This document shows, piece by piece, positions 46,766 through 59,162 of a stretch of 64,000 bases of DNA (the stretch's first letter is position 1; the number at the start of each line of letters is the position of its first letter). The translations under genes and the position numbers were made by a program. The notes below the pieces were generated by a model that was not told the DNA's origin, searched no databases, and saw nothing but the letters and a program-made list of their open reading frames with translations. The DNA is from Posidonia oceanica (lineage: Eukaryota > Streptophyta > Magnoliopsida > Alismatales > Posidoniaceae), in contig JAZBRS010000075.1 in the NCBI GenBank assembly GCA_037176725.1, positions 78,866,001-78,930,000 of the forward strand. The letters run 5' to 3'.

Positions 46766-48952
46766 CTAACCAGTGTCAAATGCAAAGTTCGTACCCCTTC
46801 CTGAGAGAGGAGGGCAACTTGGTGGGTGAACACGGCGTTCTACCCCTTGTGTCGCAAGCTGCATTAGTTGAAGTATTCTTCTGAATTTCGGCTTGCGGGC
46901 ATGGTTGACCCTATTGATGTATGGAATCGGCTTCCTCGGCATGTGCTTGATGGACTTCCACGGGCACCAATTCACTGCAGGGATAAACTTTCCACTTCCC
47001 GATATATCAGGAAGCCTAGGTGGGTGAGGCAGTAGCTTCTTGATGCAAGAAAATGCAATAAGCTTATCATCTGCCCTTAGTTCAGTTGAGTTAGTCATTC
47101 TTTCATCGTCAATATCTGAGTTGGATGGTACTAACATCAGCTCTTGCTCTAGCACGGGTGTTAGCTCTGGCATTGGCTCGGGCTCTAGCACGGGCATTGG
47201 CATTGGTTCTTGCACTTACTTGGGTGCTGGCTCTGGCATTGGCTCGGGCTCTAGCACGGGCATTGGCGTTGGTTCTAGCTCTAGCTCGGGTGCTGGCTCT
47301 AGCGTTGGCCCTGCCTCTAGCATGGGCATTGGCATTGACTCTTGCACTTGCTCGAGTACCGGCTCTGGCATTGGCTCTGGCTCTAGCATGGGCATTGGCG
47401 TTGGTTCTTGCTCTAACACAGGTGCTGGCTCTGGCATTGGCACTGGCTCTGGCATAGGCATTGGCATTGGTTCTTGCTCTAGCATGGGTGCTGGCTCTGG
47501 CGTTGGTGCTGGCTCATGCACGGGCATTGACTTGTCTTTCTTGAAAATGCCTCACATATTTCGACTGTCTTGCAAGAGTGGTGTCTTAACCTCCTCCATA
47601 TATTTTATTGGCTTGCTTGAGTGTGTCGATAGTTGCTGCCTCAATGTTGGTTGAGCTTGTTGTATTCTTAACACCTGTGCAGTTACTGGCTCTTGGTGCA
47701 GTGCTGGCTGGACAGGAGCTTGCCACAGACATGGGATAGGTTGTGGTTGCCTCCATTGTTGTCTTTTATTGCCATGATGGTTGTTTCCCCTTCTTCCTTG
47801 AATTCGATTGACAATGATGTCATTGATGTCATCGGTGGCATCTTGAGATTCTTCCATCTCGAATTCATGAAGATTCTCCCTGACTGATGCTGCTGCATCA
47901 TATAATGCTGAGATAGATGGGCAGTACAAATTAGCAAGCCCTTTCTTCATTGGTCCTGTGGTGTTTGCTATCAGCTTTTGGACCACTTGTCTTTCTGGGA
48001 TGTCTAGGCCTGATCTAGCAGCCATTTCTTGCCACCGATTGGCATAAGTGAACTAGTCTTCATTAGGCTTCATCATTTTTTTTGCCAAATCGAGGAAGGT
48101 CGGTTTGGGATCTATCTTATGCTGGTATTTGAGCAGGAAGCTTTCTTGAATTCGTTCGAAGTTGCTCAATTCTTCCTTGCTCAGTGACATGAACCACTCC
48201 TTGGGCTCTCCTGTAAGAGAATAGAAGAATAGGTGGATAAGGAGCCCTAAGTCATGATAGTAGGGTGCAGCCTCCATTTGGAACCTCATGATATAGCTGT
48301 GAGGATTTGTGGCTCCATCAAATTTGGGCATATTTGGATATTTGAACCGTGGAGGTAGCTGAACAGGAGGGAACTTGCTCATATCAAAGGAAGACAGAGC
48401 TTGAGTATGTACTCCCAGTGCATTGAGCATTTTCCTCATCTCTGCCAAGTCGGTGGCGCCCATCTGAACTACTTGAACATTTGAATTTGAAACCTGAGGG
48501 AACCGTTCTGGTTGATTGGAGAATCGTGGATTGACTCTTCCTTTATACTCGCCATGTGGCAGCTGCTGTGGTTGCACAAAGAACAAAGGATTGCCCCTTA
48601 TTCCGAATCTTCCATTTGGGTTGTTTCTCTGCCCCAAGTGTTTGGTATCCGGCAATGCATTTCTGAGCTATCCCTGGTATAGACCTTCAGGGATGTGGTT
48701 TGCGACGGGCCTTCGTAGTCCTTCACCAGGGAGGTATTGACCATGATGGAGATTGTTATATTGTTGATTTGATATGCCCATTGGGCTGGGGTAGTTGCTG
48801 TCACTGTAAAGGAAGCGACACACGGCTTGATATTGGATTGAGTCGGGATCCATTTCTTCTCCAGTGGTTGGATGGAATATTCTCATGCTGGGTTCCTCCA
48901 TATCTTAGTGATTTCTGTTGTGCTCAGGGTGTCCAATCTCGACTTCAGACAT
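46766..48952 (-). pseudogene. gag: gag polyprotein, family-1 copy 2, five in-frame stops
   Basis: One frame can be followed from the ATG at 48950-48952 (MSEVEIGHPEHN) to TAG at 46766-46768. In order: N-terminal FHPTTGEEMDPDS block, a Gln/Pro/Asn-rich linker, a Retrotrans_gag-like core (MPKFDGATNPHSYIMRF, LFFYSLTGEPKEWFMSLS), the ANRWQEMAARSGLDIP block, a basic region (IQGRRGNNHHGNKRQQW), an acidic Pro-Glu-Met repeat and a conserved tail (LPDISGSGKFIPAVNWCPW). The frame is stopped at 48905-48907 (TAA), 48668-48670 (TAG), 48053-48055 (TAG), 47552-47554 (TGA) and 47216-47218 (TAA). No frameshift is needed. I saw no CCHC knuckle. Confidence 0.88.
47125..47530. repeat. Minisatellite encoding the Pro-Glu-Met repeat of Gag
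   Basis: Words such as GGCTCTGGCATTGGCTC and TCTAGCACGGGCATTGG recur in mixed units of 12-24 bp. On the minus strand they encode repeated EPMPEP and LEQEPMPMP. On the plus strand they give an artefactual Ser/Gly-rich frame (47040-47654). Confidence 0.85.
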
Positions 48953-50746
48953 TTGGTTCAACTCTTGGTCTGATTTAAGTTTTTGAAAAGCGTAAGACAC
49001 GTCTGGAGTTGCGTTTAACGTAAGACACACAGAATATAGCGTCTAATACTTCTGAATGCAATTTGGAAGTGTTGAACGCTAAGGATGAGCCGTTCAACGT
49101 TAGACACAATGATATCTACGTCTAATACTTCAAAATGCAGTATGGTAGTGTTGAACACTGAAATTCAGACGTTCTATGTTAGATGCTGAGATGCATGCGT
49201 TTAACACTTTAAATTGTAGACTAAACTATTGCCCACTGATTTGATGAGGATTTCAAACGCCAATGTTTTTACAGACTATTTACAAACTCATGGGACTTGA
49301 TATTGACTGAGATCCAGAAATTTCAAGAATTTTCATTTTTCCTTTTCTTTTCTTCTTCTTTTCTTTTTTTTTCCTATTTTTTTAATCTCTTTTTTTTCTT
49401 TTCTTTTTATTTTGTTCCTTTTCTCTCTCTTTTTTGTTTTTTTATAAAAGGAAAGATTACAAGGATTACACTTGAAAAGCAAAAGAAAGATTTACAAAAG
49501 GTTTTGAGGCCTAGTACAAGTTTCTATAAAAAAAATGAAAAAATGGAAATTAAATTGCAAATGACCTGTTTATAGTCCCTGTTTAATCATTCATCCTGTG
49601 GCATTCATCATTCCCCACAAATAATAGCATAAAACCAAACAATGTGTTAAACGCTGATCATGCTGTGTTCAACGTAGAATGCAGGATTTCAAGCATTCAA
49701 TAGCCCTGTTTCGGAGAGCTGCACAGAAACACTTTTAAACAGAGATTAAGTGTCTGATTTAAGGATTTTCACCTTGTTATTAGTGTTTTAAAACATTCGT
49801 GGCTGTCAAGGTGCCTAAGGCTTAGGTATGGATTTCTTCGGGTGATCTATGGGTCCTCACAAAATGGGCAAATAATTTTGTTCTTGGTACTACTTCTACC
49901 TCAACTCCTGAGGATTTTCAGGGAGCCTGAGAACAATTAGATCCCTACCCCGTAGAGGTGGAGCCTAGCGTACCCAGAATTGATTGGGTCCCTCGCGTTT
50001 CAAGCATACAATCACAAGCAAACCACATAAGAGGGAGGGAGAATACAAATCTAAACTTGGAGTTCTAACTTACTTTCACAAGGGTCAAGGGAGAGAAGAG
50101 TGCCCCTTGTGAAAGTAAATAACAACATAAACACCTCTCTTAAGTCCTTTGCAACAGAGGTGCTTAGGACCTAAGCAGTTATTTATGTAATCCAAGAGAA
50201 GATACAAATAAATTAGTTTCCAATAAGGGCCATGCAAGTTATAGAGGTAAACTCGATTTTTTTTTAATTGTGAAAAGCATCCAAAAAAATAAGGCTCCGG
50301 TCCCTACGGCAGGGCCGATCACCTCACACCTTGGTCTTCGGGGCAGTTATAAAAAGAAAACAAAAAAGATTTTTGAAAACAGAAAGCTTGCTGTTCTGAG
50401 TCGTTGAACGCAGATTCTGGGGCATTCAATGTTGAACGCACAGTTTCACGTGTTTAACGTACTAACAAAATATTTTCAGAAAAAAACTGTATTTTTTAAT
50501 TCAACTAGCTCTATTCACGAGAATCAAAATCAAATAAGAGGTGGATGCATGCACTTAAGAGAATAAAAACAAAAAACCCCAAACAATGGAGGAGTCGTGG
50601 TGCCTCAAAACACTAAAAGGAATTTCGCCACGACCACAAAAAAAATCCAAAAATTAAATAAAATTTGCAAGGAAAAGAAGAAGGAAGAAGAGAATGCTCA
50701 CCTTAGCATGGAGGCACTTTTAGCCGTCCTACTGTGATCGCCATTT
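48953..50746 (-). other. Untranslated leader of family-1 copy 2, with primer-binding-like site
   Basis: It is homologous to 1393-3488. The minus strand just inside the LTR reads AAATGGCGATCACAGTAGG, at the primer-binding position (about 50724-50746). A T-rich run lies at 49330-49440. Palindromic couplet motifs occur at about 49000-49215, 49643-49695 and 50401-50460. No gene. Confidence 0.7.
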
Positions 50747-52122
50747 TGTGGATACAGGGTTTTGAGAGAAGAAAAGCTTTTTTTTCTTGTTTCGCTTTCT
50801 CGTCGTCCCTTTTTGCTTATGTTTGACTCCGCCACTCCACGGGTGATGAAGCCGATGTGTGATCACCACTCTCGGTTCGCTTTCGCTGGCCCTCGAGATG
50901 CCTTGGGGAGATAGATTGGTGTAGGTTCAGCTACCTTGGGACAACGACAGCGTTGCCCAAGGGTGCTCGTACTAAATGAGCTTCTTCTTCTTCTCTTCCT
51001 TGCAAAATAATAAAAAATACAGATTAATAATGTGTAGTAAGTGATTCAAGGTAAATTAAAATTTGATATAAAATAAAAGGAAAAATACTTAGTTAAGGGG
51101 TTTTATCTCTCCAGTTGCAACTAAATATGAATATGCTTAGTTACAATATGCAATTTAAATGAAAATGCAATGTGCAAAAATAAAAAAAAAACGAAAACCC
51201 CCTTATTATATGCACGAAATGCAAGATGTGGTTGGAGATGGTAGAAGAACTATGCTCCCTCCTTCCTCTCTTTTCACTCACTCAATACTCTCTCTAATTT
51301 TCCTAAGATTTTTCTGGCCCAACTTTCTGTCCCCAAAATTTTCTTTCCCTCAAAGGATGGGGTACTCCTGCTTATATAGAAGCAAGGGAGAATAAAAAAT
51401 GGCAAAAAGGATCAAATTTGGCATGATTGAGCAATTGCAGCAAAAAGTTTCCAATTCAGAAGTGTTGAACGCTGGATCCCAGCGTTCAATGACCACGCGA
51501 TGAACAACTATTAGGATAAAGGAATATTCTCCCACTAATGATTGATTAGCAATGATTAGGCCCAGATTATGTCCTAGATTGGTCAACGGACCTCTAAAGA
51601 AGGTAAGGATTTGAATTTCGAATTTGTTCAAATAAGGAAAGTTGTAGAACACAATTGTCAGTTATAGAACGTTGGAAAACCAACGTTCTACGTTGGACGC
51701 TGAATAGTCTAACGTTCAACACACCCAGGTTGCAAACTTGCCAAATTTGGCCTCGAAATCAAGGGGACATGAGTCAATCAATTAATGAGGCAATTATGCC
51801 ATCCAGATAAGGAACGTGGACCCGTTTGACTTTGAAAATTAGTTTGGGTCGAAACAGGAAAGTTGACAAATTTGGAAATAAAGTGAGTTGGACATTTTAA
51901 ACGTTGGGAATCTAGCATTCAATATAAAACGCTGGAAAACCAGCGTTCAACGTAGAATGCTACGAATCTTGCGTCAAATATAGCGTCTAACTGTCCAAAC
52001 TGGCAAAATGAGCTTTTGGAGAGTATTTGGCTTGAGAGAAAGGTCTCTAATGATGATTGGAGCATGATATAGTGCAATGGTACGTAAGAGGACAAGGAGA
52101 GTGCCAAAACGAGATATCTACA
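50747..52122 (-). repeat. 5' LTR of family-1 copy 2
   Basis: TGTGGATACAGGG to GATATCTACA, 1376 bp. Couplets lie near 51463, 51661 and 51897. A deletion of roughly 15 bp relative to the 3' LTR lies near 51975. Confidence 0.92.
51371..51378 (-). promoter_or_regulatory. Probable TATA box of family-1 copy 2 5' LTR
   Basis: TATATAAG on the minus strand, directed at gag. Its position is conserved in the other family-1 LTRs. Confidence 0.55.
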
Positions 52123-52536
52123 GTCATTTCCACGTCATTAAATGTAACACCCGTAAATTCGTTTGCTCTCTTAATTAGCTAGTTTAACTAATTTAGCAGG
52201 GACGGGTGTTATTGACGACATTTTAGCCAGATATTTAATCTGGAATTCAAGGACAGACGCGTGCTACTGGCACGTGGCCTTGGCTCGTTCCTGTAGCACG
52301 GTGCCCTGTTTCAGTATTTCAGTGGTTACTCGTTGATCTGGTGTTGCAGCTTGGATTTGGATGTGGTGGTTGGTGTGTTCTGTTGACTGATCTCTCCTGA
52401 CATGAGCCACTTGAGCTGTAAGTAGCTGAGTGGTTGTGGTTCTGTGCCGTAGTTTACTTCTCACTTCTTCCTTTTCTTTTCTTTTCTTTCTTTTCTCTCC
52501 TATTTATTCTTCTTCTTTCTTCTTTTCTTCTCCTTT

Positions 52537-52573
52537 AGTCAGAGAGAGAGACAGAAAGAGAACGTGAGAGAGA

Positions 52574-52618
<45 letters not shown>
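52537..52618. repeat. AG microsatellite
   Basis: A near-continuous (AG)n run with a few interruptions, followed by a GGAGG-rich stretch. Confidence 0.95.
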
Positions 52619-52622
<4 letters not shown>

Positions 52623-53274
52623 GCAGTGGAGGAGGAGGTCAGAGCCACCATCGTCGCGTCGTCGTGCTGTCGCTGCCAAGAGGAGAGGAGGAGGATCCAG
52701 AGCAGCCGTGGAGGAGGAGGTCGTGGCCGATTGTCGTCGTTGCGCCGCCGTCACGCTGCCGGTGCAAGGTACAACCTCTTAGATCTCCTTCTTGGATTCA
52801 TGGATGGATGATAGGAAGCATGTTAGTGTGATTGAGGTGTTCTTGTACTTGGAGTTTTTATTGAGCATTTATGGAGTTTACTGGAATTTATGGCGCCGAA
52901 TGAGTTGGGGCTTGAGTTTTATATATGAATGCTTTGCTTGTTGTTTTCCTTGGCCCACATGCAATGGATTGAGTTGATTCTTGTCCCAAATGATAGATCG
53001 TCTCTAGATCTTCAGTTCGGTATATTGCATGTAATTTTTGGGCTAGTGTGTTGTGATTTGTGCCTTGGGGTTTCATTTTCAGATGAATAGTGCCTTGAAT
53101 GCTTTGCTTATGGATTTCTTGCGATCCGTCCAATGGATACTTGTGTTTCTTGTCCCAAATCGTAGATCGTCTCATGATCTTCGTTTGGGTATGTGGTTTG
53201 TATGTTTTGGTTGGTTGTACAGGGACCGGTTGGCTTTTCCATCTCGAGCCACTTTTGGGTTGCCCTGTTTTGAG

Positions 53275-53550
53275 TCCTCTATGTCGTCTGGTTCGGCATA
53301 CCGATTTATTTCGGTATGCCGATTTTGCCCAGATTTCGGTATACCGGGCTTTTTCGGTATGCCGATTGTGCTCCTGGATGTGATCTCGAGCCCTGGTTCG
53401 GTCGACCGACGCATTCCGGTGTGCCGGACCAGCACCTAGTTCGGTCGATTGTTCGTAAACAGTCTACCGAATCAGGCCCTGGGTGTGAACCAGATAGCTG
53501 GTTCAGTCGACCGATCAAGTTCGGTCTGCCGAACCAGACCCCTGAACTAA
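53275..53550. repeat. Cluster of TTCGGT...CCGAA palindromes
   Basis: It includes TTCGGTATGCCGA (several times), GTTCGGTCGACCGA, TTCCGGTGTGCCGGACC, and GTTCAGTCGACCGA with TTCGGTCTGCCGAACC. The short stems sit in pairs about 15-25 bp apart. Confidence 0.75.
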
Positions 53551-54065
53551 TCTTAGGTGAATTTTGGGTAAAGCTTTGGGGGTGATTAACATAGTTAAAT
53601 AATAGATTGCCCTTGTAGGTAATTATGAATGTAAATGATTAGGATAATCATTAGATTGATTCTAGGGAATGCCTAAAATGAATTAGTAAGATTCCCTAGG
53701 AACTATGGTTAGTATAAAAGACTATTGAACTTAAAAATACTAAGTTCACCCTTTAATGGTTTAGATGGCCACTAGGGTTGATAATTAACCCTAGGTTTAG
53801 ATGTGATTCAGTGTTTATGGTTGGTGTCCAGTCTTGTAAGTCAAACTGGACTTCGAGACCGTTGTTCTGGCTTTGGCTTGGTTTTTCGTGTCATGTTTGG
53901 CACGGTATTTTCTGTGGTGCTTTGAGATATGTTTTAAATGGAGTTTTTAAAAAGAGAGATGGATAAGGTTTTGAAATGATATTTAAAGGATTTCGAATGG
54001 TTTTCCAAAGGATGTTTTGGAAAGAAAATGCATTAGTTTTGCAAAGGCTTTGGAAAGGATTTTAC

Positions 54066-54640
54066 CACGTCTAGTTGTGTGCCAAGACTCCAAAGTGAGT
54101 GTAGCCTGGACTCGGGAACGTGACTACGTTCCTGGTGTGTCAGACATGTCACTGGGGTTGAGGCCGGTGGGCCAAGATACTTGGGGGTTATGTTGTCTAG
54201 ACCCGGGATTGCAGCTAAGCTACGTGGCCATCATCCTGGCATGTCGGACACATCACCTAGGTTGAGGTCTGTGGCTATAGTTTTAGAATGTTTTGGCATG
54301 GCTTTGATTGTGGACCGAGACTTTGGCACCTGACCGGCCTTACAGGGACGACTGATACCCCTGGGGTTGTGAGCTGCTTGCCAAGGTGAGGTCCGAATGT
54401 TTGTTGTGGGCCAAGACTCCTAGGTGTGTGTAGCCTGGACCCAGGAATGTGACTACATTCCCCGGGAATATGACGACATTCCTCGATATGTCAGACACGT
54501 CACCGGGGTTGAGGCCGGAGGGCCAAGATACATGGGGGTTGTGTTGTCTACACCTGGAATCGTGGCTAAGCTACGTGGCTACCTTCTTGGCGTGTCGAAC
54601 ACATCTCCTAGGTTGAGGTCTCCAGGTTGAGGTGCCATCC
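54066..54640 (+). repeat. Diverged direct repeat of about 215-230 bp
   Basis: Copies are at about 54070-54285 and 54408-54630, each running from GCCAAGACTCC through GTGTAGCCTGGAC, GTCAGACA and GGGCCAAGATAC to CCTAGGTTGAGGTCT. Each copy also has two related halves. The copies are separated by about 120 bp. Confidence 0.8.
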
Positions 54641-55881
54641 GTACCTAGTGTATCATGGTAGTGGAATCGAGATGTATGATACTCCTACGTAGCTGTTGTG
54701 ATATCCTGGTTGCTACGAGTACTAAGACTCACCTTGGGTGCTGAGGAGCCTTGAGGGATTCGAGCACAGAGTTTGGACGCCAATAGAGCGTACCCTGTGG
54801 TTTGTCCTTAGAGGGGACAGCTTGCTCAGGTGGGGTGAGTGACTTTTCCAGATGGGGTTAGCCTTTTGAGGGTCCTTTAGGTGGGAGGACGCTGGGACGG
54901 GCAGACTCCTCCACAGGGTGGTTGTCCATGGCAGTACAATACACTTAGGTAGCTGCTTATAGCCAGTGTTGGTTGCTTGGGCCTGAGTGACACGACACGT
55001 AGGGGTCCTACCGAGGAGGTTGGACTTCGGGACGGATAGGTGCGCCTTGTCTGTGGCATTGCAGTGCATTTCGGCGGCTGCTTGTGGCCATTGTTTGCTT
55101 GTTTGTGGTTGTGGCCGTGCTAGTGGAGCGTAGGGCCTGCGCTAGGGAGGCGCTACAGTATTGCTTGTCCTGATTCAGGGAATTAGGCTCTGGTCTAGAG
55201 TAGACCTTGTTTGTCGAGCGATGGCTCGTGGTTGGCTTTTGGGTCCAGGACGGACCGTGTGTTTTGCTGCGCCTATGGGCCATTGTTGCTTGACTTTGGT
55301 GCTTGTTGTGTTGTGCGTTTTGGATGCAATTGAGGCATTCAGATGTCTAGCCCACCCAATGAAGGCGTGGGACCAGGCGGTGAGTTTGACTGTGTGGTTT
55401 TGGACTTGATTTGGTTAGAAGGCCATTTCAAGTATGCTTTTAAGGTTTTTGAAAGAGCATGCAAATGGTTTTGGGAGGAAAAAGAAAAAAGTGAATTCAA
55501 AGACATGTTTCCATAAGTTTTACTGCTTGCTGGGCAGTAGTGTGCTGCCCTGTTGTGGTATCCAGGCGTGATGTCCATGTTTGTTTGCTGTGACATGGTT
55601 ACGCCAGCTCCCTCAGCACTGTTGGCTGAGTGGCTTAGGTGGGGTGTGTGTTGGGTGACCGTTTTGTCTAGTCACTAACATGTGCTTTGGTTTTGGTGTT
55701 TCCACAGGTGCAGGATAGGAGCTGTTCTTGCTAATGCACATAGGAGGAGTCATGCTGCTATACATCAGGGTTTCTAGGTAAGTATACTAGTTTTATTTAT
55801 TTCTGCTTTATTGCATTGTGAGAATTTACTTCTATAGTTCATAAATACTAATAAAAAATAAAAATGAAAAATCTGGCTAGG

Positions 55882-58800
55882 TGTAGACATCCCATTTTGA
55901 CAGCCTGGATGATGGTGGATCCTCCTGCAAACTCGCTCGGACCCTGGGATAGCCAATTTCCACTTAAACTCCATCCGAATCCTAAAACCTCACCTAAAAC
56001 CTCCCAACCATCACCCAAGCCTTCCTAAGCCTTAACCCAAACCCTAACCTGAGCCAAAAAACCAACTTAGCCCTTTAAACCTCCTGGACTCATTGGACGC
56101 AAGTTGTGGCAGCGTCCTATGTTGGACGCGCTCTGTGCCAGCGTCCAATGAGTCGGGACAGCCACCGCCTCTGCCGCCTCTGCCCTGTTACTCTTGTCCT
56201 CTCCTCCGTCAGCCCACTTACTAGCATGTCCCCTTGGCCACTTACTCACCGCTCCCGGCCACCCACTATGTGCCAAGGCCACTTACTCGGCCTGCCACTG
56301 TGTCTTCTCTCCCCCGACGGTCTTCCCGTTCACCTAGCCCAAACTGCCACGGCCGCCTGTGCTCCTGCCACCACGATGACTTCCGCGACCCCCTTGACAT
56401 CCCACTTACTCCTCCTGACATCCCCAACTCCTTTCCCACTCCCCACAACCTCTGCAACACCCTGCCATTGCCACAGACGACCCAAACAAAACCATTAAGA
56501 ACCCAACACTCCGGAGGACACCACACAGATTTTGCTGAGAATTGAGAGCTCCCACGACCTTGAGTGATCTCCCACGAGTGCCCTAGAGCCTTCAGCCACC
56601 TTTCCTGACCTTCTCCCGCATCCCAGCAGCTCACCGGAGTTCAGCTTGCCACCTTCTTCCACGTCGCCGGTGAGGACTGCAAACAAGCCTCTTGAGTCGC
56701 GACCAGGTGATTTCTCTTCACCCTTAGCTTGCACATGCATGTGGTAGTATAGCTAGCTAGTTTTTATGCACTTAGCACCGCACACACGCCCCTCCCACCT
56801 AGCTCGCTGGCCGCGGAGGAGGAGGGGGTGGGTGGAGCAATCCACCCACCCTTTTTTGGCGCCGAGCACTTGGATATGCTCGTCGTCACGCACTCTAGCT
56901 TCCTAGCCAGTTAGTTTGTGGTTTTTGGTCGATTTGGCGACTGGTCTTGGCCGGGAAAGATCCCGACCTGTTGGACGCACAAGTTGGTGCGTTCAACGTT
57001 GGACATGCCCTGAGGCAGCATCCAACACCCTGTTGGTTCTTTTATTTATTTTGTTTTATTTTGCTTCTATGTTGCTATGACTTGAATGCTATTATCTGTG
57101 GGATTTCGTTGCATGCCTTCCTTCATGCTTCCATGTGCCATGTTATGTATGTCTAGTGTTGATCTTGGCTTGGATTTATGTTTTATGCTTCTGAATGCCA
57201 TGCTACCTCTATGTGTAGGACGCTGGTGCACACTGCGTCCTACGTTGGACGCTGGTGCATCCAGCGTCCTATGCTTCTGCATGCTTACCTATGTTTTAAT
57301 GCTCAGATGTTGCATTTATTTAGGATACTTGTTTGATCCATGTGTGCATGCCTTGGGTTTACCTATTTCCAGTGGCATGTTTAAGTGGTCCTTGAGCTTA
57401 GTTCTCCTTGCAGTTTAATGTGGCTTTTCTCTGTGTTGGACGCAGGTGCACACTGCGTCCTATGTTGGACGCAGCTGTACACTGCGTCCTATACTTCTGC
57501 ATGTCTGCCTATGCTTTAATGTTTGAATGATGCTTTCATTTCTTATGCCTCCTTAATATATGCGTGTATGATTACGCTTAGCCCTGATAGCAATTGTTTC
57601 CAAGTTTGCAAGGCTTTCTATCAGGGGTTTATGCTGGCTTTCATGTCCATGCTTTTCTCTATGTTGGACGCAGATGTCGCTTGCATCCTACATAGGACGC
57701 AGATGGTGCTTGCGTCTTACACCCTAGCTGCATGTCTCCTTATGCATGTGTCTTAAATGCTTTGCTTTCAGGATATTTATTTGATCCATGTGTGCATGCT
57801 TAGCCTGAACTTGCTTACAGTGACTTAGATGCATGCCTAAATGTCTTTATCAGTTTCAATGTAGCAGTTCTTTATGTTTCTGTTTGCTCTGTGTTGGACG
57901 CAGAATGCCCTAGCGTTCTATGTTGAACGCTGTGTATTCTAGCGTTCAACACTCTGCTTTGTTTCAAGTCTGCTTTATGCCTATGCCATGTTCTCAGATT
58001 TCTTTTGGTTGCTTATCTTGATTGCCTAGCATGATGTGCATGTCTCCTGCTGCCATATTGCATTTGCATCCTGTTTCTGCATCTAACATGCATGCATCTC
58101 TTTCAAAACCAAGGCTCAGTTGTTGGACGCAGAGGATCACTGCTTCCAATGTTGGACGCAGCTGATCACAGCGTCCAACACCCTCTACCAGTTTAAAATC
58201 ACTCTGATGCTTGCATTTGATTTCTAAGCTTTGTGCCTTGATATTTTAGCATGGTTTATCTGCCCATAACTTTTCCAGCATTAAATCCATGTTTTACCAA
58301 GCTTGAATGCATGTTTTCCTTGCAGTTTCCCTCTTTCCTATGTTGGACGCTATCTGTTTCAGCGTCCAACACTATACAGTTGGCTACATACTGTTTTTAG
58401 CGCCGATCTTGTTTTCGTTGTCACTTTCCGCATTTTGTTGCCTTCGATACATGCCTTGACACCCATGCATGCTGTCGGACCCCTGTTTCCTGTTTTACGC
58501 CTTGCATCGTCTGCTTTCCCGTGGTTTTTTTGCTTCGGACTTGTTTTCCATTACATGTTGCAATTCGCATTGCATGGTTTCCTTCGGCATTTTATTTTCT
58601 CGCCTGTATAGCATTTAGGGCAGTGATGCTTACTGTCTGGAGTTCTTACGAACTAGGGCTCGCCCGGTTCGGAACACAGGCAACGCTGCTGAGCACATGG
58701 GCTGCACGTTTAATTTCCCTTACTTAGCATTCAAGCATTTAGGCACTTAAGCATACATAGCATGGCATGGCATCCCTCGCCCCTTGGGCGTACAGTTAGG

Positions 58801-59162
58801 CAATCCTTGCCGATAATCCTGCAAATGCGAGCGAGATTAGCCAAGAAAGACCGATTCTTCGGACGTGTCGGGGGTGCCTAACATCTTCTCCGCACATAAC
58901 AGGAGTCCTTACTCTTTCTTTGGACCCGCAATGACCGTTTTGCCCTCGTCCTTGGCATGAGTCATATCATTTTGCATAGCATCGCATCCACTTGTATGTT
59001 TTCTATGCTTTCCTTGGTTTTCCTCGTCTTTCCGATAATAAACTAGGTGGTGACTCTGTTTTGTCTTATCTTTGTTTTCCTTCTTCGCCATTGTCCATGA
59101 CACTCTCCCTTTTTTTGTCCGATGTCGGTCGATCCAGCGTCGAGGTACGGGGATAGGTTACG
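55882..59162 (+). repeat. Solo LTR 'D', short-LTR relative of the Ogre/Tat-like family (3281 bp)
   Basis: It starts TGTAGACATCCCATTTTGAC, about 80% like the start of LTR A. It ends ATAGGTTACG, where TTACA is expected (E ends CGGTTACA). The duplication CTAGG flanks it (55877-55881 and 59163-59167). Removing it rejoins the surrounding LTR. It holds the palindromic-couplet array and the conserved 3' block (58614-59162). No genes. Confidence 0.7.
56970..58375. repeat. Diverged tandem array of about 225 bp, each unit with a palindromic couplet
   Basis: Couplets start at 56970, 57215, 57435, 57663, 57893, 58122 and 58342 (spacings 245, 220, 228, 230, 229, 220). The typical form is GTTGGACGC, about 10-14 bases, GCGTCC(A/T)A, then a second such hairpin. 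The spacers share words such as TGATCCATGTGTGCATGC but are strongly diverged. An isolated couplet lies at about 56093-56150. Confidence 0.85.

Larger units (their letters stand above)
41930..52122 (-). mobile_element. Complete but pol-deleted family-1 Gypsy element, copy 2 (10193 bp)
   Basis: The LTRs are at 41930-43319 and 50747-52122, in the same orientation, with the perfect TSD GTCAT (41925-41929 and 52123-52127). On the minus strand the order is 5' LTR, leader, gag (stops), a spacer of about 150 bp, an integrase C-terminal scrap, a 3-kb non-coding 3' region with tandem repeats, and 3' LTR. Protease, reverse transcriptase, RNase H and the integrase core are absent. The element could only have moved with enzymes supplied by an intact relative, or the deletion came after insertion. 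Confidence 0.92.

Noticed and set aside
47040..47654. Ser/Gly-rich frame of 204 codons on the plus strand
   Set aside because: It is antisense to the Pro-Glu-Met repeat of gag, and its composition follows from that repeat.
56106..56634. Open frames of 103-130 codons near the start of LTR D
   Set aside because: Pro/Ser/Thr-rich composition in a C-rich zone. They overlap on both strands, with no domain.
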